A stretch of DNA of 64,000 bases, from NCBI RefSeq assembly GCF_001891085.1, contig NZ_JXUP01000001.1:248001-312000 (forward strand). The letters are read 5' to 3'. The position numbers and the translations under genes are program-made. This document shows positions 25,511-32,577 of this stretch, piece by piece; within the stretch, counting starts at the first letter, position 1; every line of letters starts with the position of its first letter. The notes under the pieces were generated by a model, which saw nothing but the letters and a program-made list of their open reading frames with translations, was not told where the DNA came from and made no database searches. The DNA is from Campylobacter concisus. GTDB taxonomy: Bacteria > Campylobacterota > Campylobacteria > Campylobacterales > Campylobacteraceae.

Positions 25511-26449
25511 ATGGTGAGAAAGATTTTTGTTTTTTTAGCAGTTTGCGCTTTGTCGCTTTTTGCAAAGCCAGTTGTTACGACTAGTATATTGCCTACAAAA
25601 TTTTTTGTTGAGCAAATCGCTGGTGATACACTAAGCGTAAATACAATGGTTGGCAAAGGTGCTGATCCGCACACTTATGAGCCAAAGCCAAAACAGATGA
25701 AGGAGCTTGAAAAGAGCGAGCTTTACTTTGCTATTGGTATTGAGTTTGAAGATACTTGGCTAGAGCGTTTTTCAAAATCTTTTAAAAATTTACACATTGT
25801 AAAAACACAAGAAGGCATCGAAAAGATAGCTATGAGTGATGAACACGAACATCATGAACACCATGAACATCACGAGCACAAGCACGAGGGCGAGCATAAA
25901 CATGAGCATCACGAGCATCATGACCATGACCACGAAGCTGGCGAACATCATCACCATCATCATGACGGCCTTGATCCGCACATTTGGCTTGATCCAGTTT
26001 TAGTAAAAACTCAAGCTGATAATATAGCCAAGGCATTAATAGAGAAATTTCCGCAAAATGCAAAGCTCTATGAGGAAAATTTAGCTAAATTTAAAGCTAA
26101 TCTTGACGAGCTTGATAGCTTTATCAAAAATACTCTAAAAGATGTTAAAACTCGCGAATTTATCGTATATCACCCATCTTGGGGATATTTTGCAAAACGT
26201 TATAACTTAGAGCAAATCGCTATCGAGATAGAGGGCAAAGAGCCAAAGCCAGCTGAGCTAAAAGAGCTCATAGAAGAAGCTAAAGAGCACGGTGTAAAGG
26301 TCATTTTCGTGGCTCCGCAGTTTCCAACAAAGGCTGCAAATTTAGTAGCAAAAGAGACTGGCTCAAAGGTCATAAGCATTGATCAGCTCCCAGAAAATTG
26401 GCTAGATGAGATGAAAAAAACAGCAGAAATTTTTGCTAAGAGTCTATAA
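25511..26449 (+). CDS. znuA: Zinc ABC transporter, substrate-binding protein ZnuA
   Basis: 312 residues from the ATG at 25511; a GTG one codon later is equally possible because AAGGAG then sits 5 bases upstream. Signal peptide RKIFVFLAVCALSLFA. The cluster A-I metal-binding fold is clear: GADPHTYEP (first His), a mid-domain loop, GLDPHIWLDP (second His), IVYHPSWGYFAKRY (third His) and a late SIDQL block with an acidic ligand. The loop between the first two ligands (coding 25838-25969) has about 23 His in 44 residues, typical of zinc-specific ZnuA but unusually dense. Periplasmic. It heads the znu operon. Confidence 0.96.
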   Translation: MVRKIFVFLAVCALSLFAKPVVTTSILPTKFFVEQIAGDTLSVNTMVGKGADPHTYEPKPKQMKELEKSELYFAIGIEFEDTWLERFSKSFKNLHIVKTQEGIEKIAMSDEHEHHEHHEHHEHKHEGEHKHEHHEHHDHDHEAGEHHHHHHDGLDPHIWLDPVLVKTQADNIAKALIEKFPQNAKLYEENLAKFKANLDELDSFIKNTLKDVKTREFIVYHPSWGYFAKRYNLEQIAIEIEGKEPKPAELKELIEEAKEHGVKVIFVAPQFPTKAANLVAKETGSKVISIDQLPENWLDEMKKTAEIFAKSL

Positions 26450-26452
26450 AAA

Positions 26453-27958
26453 ATGTTAGCACGCCTGATTGTCATTTGCTTCTTCGCTATAAATGCCTTC
26501 GGGTGTGCTCTTTGCTCACTTTATAGCCCAACCGCTCACGTGAGCGTTAAATTTGACTCAAATGAAAACAATATCACTACAATTGCCTTTTCATGGATAT
26601 TTTCACAAAATTTCTCAGAGCTTATGAGGCAAAATTTTGACCTAAATCAGGATGAAAAGATAGATGAAAGCGAGATCAAAAAGATCCGCTTAAATTTACT
26701 TGATTATCTTGTGCCAAGGCACTATTTAACGAATATTGAGTACTTTTACAAAGATGAAAATGCTACAAAGCTTGAGTTAAATTTAAAAAAGTATAAACTC
26801 TATTTTGATGAGGGTAGATTAAAATTTGATGTTAGTTTTAAGACAAATTTGCTTATCAAAGATGGCTTTGTGGTGTCTGTCGAAATGGACGACAAAGAGG
26901 GATATTTTAATTTTAAATTTACACAAAACAACGCATTTTTAGTGTCAGATCAGTTTTGGACGATACCAAATCCAAATGCAAATTTAATATTTTTTACATT
27001 TTCAAGTAAAGCTGTAGCCAAAGCTCATAACGAAAAACCTGCATTAAAAGAGCTTCTAAAAGAGCCAAACTCAGTAAATTTTGAAGATGAAAATTTAAGC
27101 CAGATCGATAAAATCGATGAAGCTAAGTTTGATCTTGTTTCAAAAACAAGTCTAAGCATGCTTGATAGATTAAAGCAAATTCTAAGAAATTTTGATCAAA
27201 AAAGTCCGCTAACTCTGCTATTTTTAGCGCTCATATCATTTGGTTATGGCTTTTTGCATGCTGCATCTGCAGGACATGGTAAGGTGCTTACAAGCTCCTA
27301 TTTTGCCGCAACTGGTGGAAGCTACGCCAAAGCCTTTTTCTTCTCTTTAAAGATCGGATTTTTACATGTTGTGGGTGCGTTTATTTTTGTGCTTGCTAGT
27401 TTTATGATATTACGTGAGATCAGTAGCGATCTGACAAAAGATACAGCAAGTGTTACGACAGCATTTTCTGGCGTTATTATCTTTTTTGTAGCGATTTTTA
27501 TGCTTTATAAAAAGGTCAAAATTTATCTTTCAAGCAAAAAAGAGTTAAATAAATTTTATATTTTTAGCTCAAGTTTAAGCCAAAATTTGAGTAAAAATAC
27601 AAAATTTACTAGCGACTGTGGCTGTAATATCTGTACTACAAAAAAACCAAAAAACAAAGAAGAATGGCTGGTTGCGGCTGCTGCGGCACTTATTCCTTGT
27701 CCTGGTACGATACTTGTCTTTGTGCTAGCAAATGAGCTAGGCAGCTATTTTGCAGGCGTTATAAGTGGCGTATTTATGGCACTTGGCATGAGTGCAGTGA
27801 TATTTTTAGCGGCTATTTTTGGAGCCAAGATAAACGAGAGCACAAATATTAAGTTAAAAAAGTTTAAAATCTATGCCGAATTTATGGCACTTAGCGTTAT
27901 GCTTTGGCTTGGACTTTTTATTTTTACTACGACATTTACGCAAAAGAGTCTGTTTTGA
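26453..27958 (+). CDS. DUF1007/NicO-type membrane protein of zinc operon
   Basis: 501 residues. After a signal peptide or first helix (LIVICFFAINAFGCALC) comes a periplasmic part of about 210 residues of DUF1007 type, with an EF-hand-like loop DLNQDEKIDESEI near residue 65. The C-terminal half has about six membrane helices of the NicO/RcnA superfamily, with GFLHAASAGHGKVL near residue 270 (His-rich motif) and ALIPCPGTILVFVLANELG, and a CGCNICTTKK loop between helices. Related proteins carry Ni, Co or Zn. Sitting between znuA and znuC, 3 bases after znuA, it probably handles zinc. Its exact role in the operon is unknown. Confidence 0.85.
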   Translation: MLARLIVICFFAINAFGCALCSLYSPTAHVSVKFDSNENNITTIAFSWIFSQNFSELMRQNFDLNQDEKIDESEIKKIRLNLLDYLVPRHYLTNIEYFYKDENATKLELNLKKYKLYFDEGRLKFDVSFKTNLLIKDGFVVSVEMDDKEGYFNFKFTQNNAFLVSDQFWTIPNPNANLIFFTFSSKAVAKAHNEKPALKELLKEPNSVNFEDENLSQIDKIDEAKFDLVSKTSLSMLDRLKQILRNFDQKSPLTLLFLALISFGYGFLHAASAGHGKVLTSSYFAATGGSYAKAFFFSLKIGFLHVVGAFIFVLASFMILREISSDLTKDTASVTTAFSGVIIFFVAIFMLYKKVKIYLSSKKELNKFYIFSSSLSQNLSKNTKFTSDCGCNICTTKKPKNKEEWLVAAAAALIPCPGTILVFVLANELGSYFAGVISGVFMALGMSAVIFLAAIFGAKINESTNIKLKKFKIYAEFMALSVMLWLGLFIFTTTFTQKSLF

Positions 27959-28740
27959 AAGAAATTATAAAAATTAGAAATTTAAACTTTAGCTACGATA
28001 AGCAAGTGGTTTTAGAAGGTATCAATTTAGATTATAGTAGCGATGAGTTTTTAGCTATCATAGGCCCAAATGGTGGCGGTAAAAGTACGCTTTTAAAGCT
28101 TATCTTAGGGCTACTTAAACCTCAAAGTGGCGAGATAAAGCTCTTTGGAAAAGAGCCAAGTGAAGTCAGTAAATTTATAGGTTATGTGCCTCAAAATTTT
28201 CTCTCAAATCAAAGCTTTCCAATGATGGTTTTAGAAGTAGTTTTAATGGGGCTAATAGACAAAAAAATTTTTGGTTTTTACTCGCGAGGTGAGAAACAAA
28301 TGGCTCTTGCTGCCCTTGAGAAAGTTGGCATGAAAGAATTTGCAAGCGCTAGAATTGGTGAGCTAAGCGGTGGTCAAAGACAGCGTGTATATATCGCAAG
28401 AGCGCTTTGTGCAAATGCAAAAGTTCTCGTTTTAGACGAACCAACAGCTAGTATCGACACAAAGGGCCAGGCTGAAATTTATGAAATTTTAAAAAATATA
28501 AATGCAAGTGGTGTTGGCGTAGTTTTAGTAAGTCACGATCTAAATATCGTGCTAAATTATGCTACAAAAATCGCCTATGTGAGTAAAAATTTACATATTC
28601 ATAAAACTCATGAAGATACTGCAAAAAGAGAATTTATAGAGCATTTAGCAAAATCTCATAGCCATTTTTGTGACGTTGAGATCGCACTTGGCGAATGTGA
28701 GTGCAAAATCAAAAGTAATGTTTTTAAGCTAAAGAGATAA
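27955..28740 (+). CDS. znuC: Zinc ABC transporter, ATP-binding protein ZnuC
   Basis: 261 residues starting at the TTG at 27955, which overlaps the upstream stop (TTTTGA). The nucleotide-binding domain is complete: Walker A IGPNGGGKSTLLKL, Q-loop YVPQNF, signature LSGGQRQRVYIARAL, Walker B KVLVLDEPTAS and switch His in LVSHDLN. The C terminus carries a short His/Cys-rich tail (KSHSHFCDVEIALGECECK) that could bind metal. It powers zinc import with ZnuB and ZnuA at the inner membrane. Confidence 0.95.
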   Translation: MKEIIKIRNLNFSYDKQVVLEGINLDYSSDEFLAIIGPNGGGKSTLLKLILGLLKPQSGEIKLFGKEPSEVSKFIGYVPQNFLSNQSFPMMVLEVVLMGLIDKKIFGFYSRGEKQMALAALEKVGMKEFASARIGELSGGQRQRVYIARALCANAKVLVLDEPTASIDTKGQAEIYEILKNINASGVGVVLVSHDLNIVLNYATKIAYVSKNLHIHKTHEDTAKREFIEHLAKSHSHFCDVEIALGECECKIKSNVFKLKR

Positions 28741-28741
28741 A

Positions 28742-29548
28742 ATGAGTGAAATTTTAGAGTTAAATTTTATGCAAAATGCCTTTATTGCTGGCATTTTAGT
28801 TAGTATCATTTGTGGGCTCATAGGCTCGCTCGTTGTTATAAATAAAATGACTTTTATCGCTGGCGGTATCGCACACGGAGCATATGGCGGCATCGGACTT
28901 GCTTTTTTCTTCTCGCTTGAACCACTTCTTGGAGCTAGCATATTCTCACTCTTTTTAGCCCTTATAATCGCCACTATCACATTAAAAGATAAAACCAACA
29001 TCGACTCAGTTATCGGTGCTATTTGGGCATTTGGCATGGCTATTGGTATCATTTTTATCGATTTAACTCCGGGATACAATGCCGATCTTATGAGCTATCT
29101 TTTTGGCTCCATCTTAGCAGTGAGCGGACAAGATATAACGTTTATGAGTATTTTGGATATCTTATTTTTAACGCTCATTGCCCTTTTTTACCGTCAATTT
29201 GTAGCTATTAGCTTTGATGCAGAGTTTGCAAAGCTGCGCGGCGTAAATACAACATTTTTTCACTATTTATTAGTATGTATGATGGCACTTTGTGTGGTGG
29301 CTACGATCCGTGTTGTTGGGCTTATTTTAGTCATCGCTCTTCTTACTATACCGCCATATTTAGCACAAATTTTTGCCAAAAGACTGGGGCTGATGATGCT
29401 AATCTCTACTATCTTTTCAGTCGTTTTTTGTTTTAGCGGTCTGTTTATTAGCTTTTATTTTAACCTAACAGGTGGAGCTAGCATAATCTTAGTTGCTTCA
29501 CTTTGCTTTTTTGCTTTTTGTTTTAAATTTAAAAGCTTACGCCAGTAG
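28742..29548 (+). CDS. znuB: Zinc ABC transporter, permease ZnuB
   Basis: 268 residues with about eight membrane helices of the ABC-3 family. Recognisable parts are GGIAHGAYGGIGLAFFF near residue 40, the cytoplasmic loop AISFDAEFAKLRGVNTTFFHYLL that contacts the ATPase, and VRVVGLILVIALLTIPPYLA. It begins 1 base after the znuC stop and is the last gene of the operon. Its 3' end overlaps that of the convergent MATE gene by 20 bases. Confidence 0.95.
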   Translation: MSEILELNFMQNAFIAGILVSIICGLIGSLVVINKMTFIAGGIAHGAYGGIGLAFFFSLEPLLGASIFSLFLALIIATITLKDKTNIDSVIGAIWAFGMAIGIIFIDLTPGYNADLMSYLFGSILAVSGQDITFMSILDILFLTLIALFYRQFVAISFDAEFAKLRGVNTTFFHYLLVCMMALCVVATIRVVGLILVIALLTIPPYLAQIFAKRLGLMMLISTIFSVVFCFSGLFISFYFNLTGGASIILVASLCFFAFCFKFKSLRQ

Positions 29549-30860
29549 CCCTTCTTAGCTGATAAAGCGTCCAAAAGACGAAGCAAATGGCTGTGAGATA
29601 GACACTAAAAAATAGAGCCAGCCATATAAATTTTATCTCAAGATTAAAATAGAAAACTACTGCGTAAAAAAGTGATCCTTGAAGTACAAATTGCCTAAAT
29701 CCATTTAGCAAAAAGATAGCCACTGGACGTTTTATGGCCTGAAGAGTGCTGCCTGAGACATTTATCGTGCCATAAGCTACGTAAGCAAGAGAATTTATAC
29801 CAAGATAAAGCCCTGCTATTTCCAAAACTGCCGGTGTATCATCAAAAATTCTTATCATATCTTCACCAAAAAATCTAATAAAAACACAAGCAAATGCACA
29901 ATAAATAAGTAAAAAAAGAAGCGAAATTTTATAGCATTGCTTGGCTCTTTTAAAATTTTTAGCACCATAGTTTCTTGAAACGATACTTAAAACTGCTGCG
30001 GCCATACCAATGGTCGGCAATACCAAAATTTGCTCTATCCTTAAAGCTATGCCATATCCTGCTACGGCATTTACGCCATAGTAACTTATAAATTTTAAAA
30101 GCACAAGTGAGCCAAGCGACATCGATAGATAGTTTAAGCAAGCTGGTAGAGCTTGCTTTGTAATCTTTGCCCAAATGCTAAAATTTGGCACAAAATAGCT
30201 TAAATTTCTTAGCTCGATCATCTTAGCTTTTTTAACTTTTGCAAAAAGGTAGATCATGCCCAAAAGCTGAACACTAGCTGTTGCTAGAGCGAGTCCTTTT
30301 ACGCCAAGATCCAAAATGAATGCAAAAAAGTAGCAAAAAAATGCATTGATAAAAAGGCCATAAAATAGCCAATTGCGGTAACTTTTTGTATCTCCAAGTG
30401 CCACGAGTACGCCGTTTAGAGATTTAATAATCAAGAAAAACGGTGTAGCAAGAAAGATAACACCTGCGTAATCAAGAGCCTCTTTTAAATAGTGATGATC
30501 GGCTCCTAAAAAAGTGAGCAAATTCGGTGCTAAAAAATAGCCACAAAACCCCATAAAAATAGCAAATACTAACACAAAGATAATTCCATTTGCCGCATAA
30601 AATTTAGCCATTTTTACTTTTCCTGCTCCAAGACTATTGCCTATTAGCGCAGTTAGTGCTGAGCCAAAACCAAGCCCAATGCCTACAATACTTAGATAAA
30701 GTAAAAAGCTCATAGCCATACCAGCTACGGCAAGGGTAGAAATTTTTGCTGCAAAAAATGTACCAGTGACGTTATAAAGAGTATTAAACATCATTGCGGT
30801 GCCAGCTGGAAGCGAAAGCGAGATGATGAGCTTATTTAACGGGTCTTTTAGTAAATCCAT
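29529..30860 (-). CDS. MATE family efflux transporter
   Basis: 443 residues with twelve predicted membrane helices in two MATE halves. Family features are visible: AGTAMMFNTLYNVTGTFFAAKI at the first helix with the usual Asn and Asp replaced by Thr in VTGTFF, GLGFGSALTALIGNSLGAGK, and NGVLVALGDTKSYR. It would export cationic drugs or metabolites by Na+ or H+ antiport. Substrate unknown. It is a single minus-strand gene convergent with znuB. Confidence 0.92.
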   Translation of the reverse strand: MDLLKDPLNKLIISLSLPAGTAMMFNTLYNVTGTFFAAKISTLAVAGMAMSFLLYLSIVGIGLGFGSALTALIGNSLGAGKVKMAKFYAANGIIFVLVFAIFMGFCGYFLAPNLLTFLGADHHYLKEALDYAGVIFLATPFFLIIKSLNGVLVALGDTKSYRNWLFYGLFINAFFCYFFAFILDLGVKGLALATASVQLLGMIYLFAKVKKAKMIELRNLSYFVPNFSIWAKITKQALPACLNYLSMSLGSLVLLKFISYYGVNAVAGYGIALRIEQILVLPTIGMAAAVLSIVSRNYGAKNFKRAKQCYKISLLFLLIYCAFACVFIRFFGEDMIRIFDDTPAVLEIAGLYLGINSLAYVAYGTINVSGSTLQAIKRPVAIFLLNGFRQFVLQGSLFYAVVFYFNLEIKFIWLALFFSVYLTAICFVFWTLYQLRRATGVSF

Positions 30861-31081
30861 GGCTTGATTTTACGTTTTTTATCTTTAAAATTTGTAAAGG
30901 ATAAAAATCGATTAAATTTAATAAAAAGCCATTGCCTATTTAGTAGAAGTTAAGATTTGATACCTTTTGGCAACGCATTAAATCTTAGAAAGCTTATTTT
31001 TATGTATATAAATTATTTGTGTAAAAAATTTGTATTTCTATCAGTCTTTGTTGTATTAAAAATTTAGTAGGCCAAAAATCA

Positions 31082-31105
31082 TAAAAAGCAAGGAAAATAC
31101 CTTGC
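31082..31105 (-). terminator. Rho-independent terminator after pseudopilin gene
   Basis: On the minus strand GCAAGG-TATTTT-CCTTGC forms a perfect 6-bp stem followed by TTTTTA, starting 8 bases after the pseudopilin stop codon. Confidence 0.75.
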
Positions 31106-31113
31106 TAAAAATT

Positions 31114-31563
31114 TTATTTATATTTTATGCCCATGCCACCAAATTTAAGTGTATTAGCTGTCTTGTTGTCGGTAGTACTTTCGATTAAGGCTTTAACATC
31201 TACTAAGCCTGGCAAGCCCCAAACTTGTTTGCAAAGACCGCCTGTTTTTATAGTTATTCCTATCTCACCAGTAGTATTATTTCCAGGACGTACTTCTAAA
31301 CACTCATCATCTTTTGCTTTTACTGGTGTTTTTACATTTGACATTTTTTTGACAGCTTCTTTAATATCCGAATCAGTAGCAAATTCACCTTGCGAAGTAT
31401 AGTAAGAACCCAAGTCCGAAATAAGTGTTTGTATATTTGAAGCGGTTTTTGATATCTCTGCATCATCCCTTGTTGCAGCTAATTTTGGTATAGCAACCGC
31501 AGCTAATATGCCCAATATAACGATCACGAAGATCAACTCAATCATCGTAAAGCCTTTTTTCAT
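31114..31563 (-). CDS. Type IV pilin-like / pseudopilin protein
   Basis: 149 residues. The N terminus MKKGFTMIELIFVIVILGILAA, seen here as a short leader ending in Gly4 then FTMIELIFVIVIL, is a prepilin peptidase site followed by the conserved hydrophobic helix with Glu5. The globular part has two Cys (DDECLEVR and GGLCKQVWG) that likely form a disulfide. The gene stands alone with its own promoter and terminator; no secretin, ATPase or peptidase gene is near. It may serve a type II secretion or DNA-uptake machine encoded elsewhere. Confidence 0.88.
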   Translation of the reverse strand: MKKGFTMIELIFVIVILGILAAVAIPKLAATRDDAEISKTASNIQTLISDLGSYYTSQGEFATDSDIKEAVKKMSNVKTPVKAKDDECLEVRPGNNTTGEIGITIKTGGLCKQVWGLPGLVDVKALIESTTDNKTANTLKFGGMGIKYK

Positions 31564-31606
31564 GACTTCTCCTCCATGAAATATAAATATTTTCTAAATC
31601 GAGCGA

Positions 31607-31612
31607 ATTGTA
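31607..31612 (-). promoter_or_regulatory. -10 element of the pseudopilin gene
   Basis: On the minus strand TACAAT within GATACAATTCG, about 44 bases before the ATG, with a strong GGAGGAG ribosome site in between. No clear -35 element. Confidence 0.5.
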
Positions 31613-31704
31613 TCATAAATTTCAAAAAAACAATAAAATAATGTACTATATAAAAAATCAAAAATTTGCCGATATAAAAAAGAAAATTAAAATTTAGGGG
31701 CGTT

Positions 31705-32577
31705 ATGAAGGGCGTTATACTTTGTCTATTTATCATCACGATTTCATTTTGTAAATATGAATCTTATAAACCTCTCACGGTAGTAAAATATAATGAAGAA
31801 AAGGCTCTGCTTGGTAAAAAACTCTTTTTTGACAAGAGACTAAGCCCAAATGAAAACTACTCTTGCCAAACTTGTCATAACTTGTATTGGAATTTAAGCG
31901 GAAGCAACCAAGATAGCATGGAAAAAGGCACTTTAAATCCTCCAACCATATTAAATGCTGCAGCAAACTATCTATTTTATAGCGATGCAAAGATTAGCAA
32001 TTTAAAAGATCAAGTAAAAGAGTCCATAACTTCTAGAATAGAACTAAACTCGGATAACGACAAGATAGTGGATTCTGTAAATAACATCTCTGAGTACAAA
32101 ATTTTATTTAAAAAAATTTATAATGACGGCATTAATTTTGATAATATTGCAGATGCAATAGCTGAGTTTGAAAAGGCTGTCTTAAGTGTTGATTCGCCAT
32201 TTGATCGTTTTATATCAGGTGATAACAATGCCATAGATGATAGCGCAAAGAAAGGATTTGAGATATTCAATAATATAGGCTGTGCCGCTTGTCATAATGG
32301 TAGAAATTTGGGAGGAAATTTGACACAAGATATTGGCCGAGAAAAAATTTCTGCCTTAGATACAAGCAAAAGATTAAGAAGAGTGCCATCACTAAGAAAT
32401 ATTACAAAAACTGCCCCATATTTATCCCATGGAGAGATAAATGATCTAAAAGAGGCTATAAGCTTTATTGGTAACTACCAGCTAGGATACGTTCTTAGCA
32501 AAGATGAAATTGATGCTTTATACTCATTTTTTCTGACATTAAATGGTAAAAAGCCTAGGATACTAAATGAGTACTAA
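31705..32577 (+). CDS. Dihaem cytochrome c peroxidase family protein
   Basis: 290 residues with an N-terminal export signal (KGVILCLFIITISFC). Two haem c sites are present: CQTCHN near residue 54 and CAACHN near residue 192. Around them are family blocks such as LGKKLFFDKRLSPN, TLNPPTILNAA and RVPSLRNITKTAPYLSHG. Such periplasmic enzymes reduce hydrogen peroxide with electrons from cytochrome c or quinol. At 290 residues it is a little shorter than classical CcpA. ATG follows AGGGGCGTT. Its last 11 bases overlap the start of the c-di-GMP protein, suggesting coupled translation. Confidence 0.88.
   Translation: MKGVILCLFIITISFCKYESYKPLTVVKYNEEKALLGKKLFFDKRLSPNENYSCQTCHNLYWNLSGSNQDSMEKGTLNPPTILNAAANYLFYSDAKISNLKDQVKESITSRIELNSDNDKIVDSVNNISEYKILFKKIYNDGINFDNIADAIAEFEKAVLSVDSPFDRFISGDNNAIDDSAKKGFEIFNNIGCAACHNGRNLGGNLTQDIGREKISALDTSKRLRRVPSLRNITKTAPYLSHGEINDLKEAISFIGNYQLGYVLSKDEIDALYSFFLTLNGKKPRILNEY

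Noticed and set aside
25838-25969. Repetitive CAT/CAC/GAA units as a CRISPR or VNTR array
   Set aside because: The repeats are in-frame His-Glu codons of znuA with no spacers; no CRISPR array or cas gene is visible in the window.
25790-26063. Met/Val-rich minus-strand frames opposite the ZnuA His-rich loop
   Set aside because: Low-complexity products of the CAT/CAC repeats; not genes.
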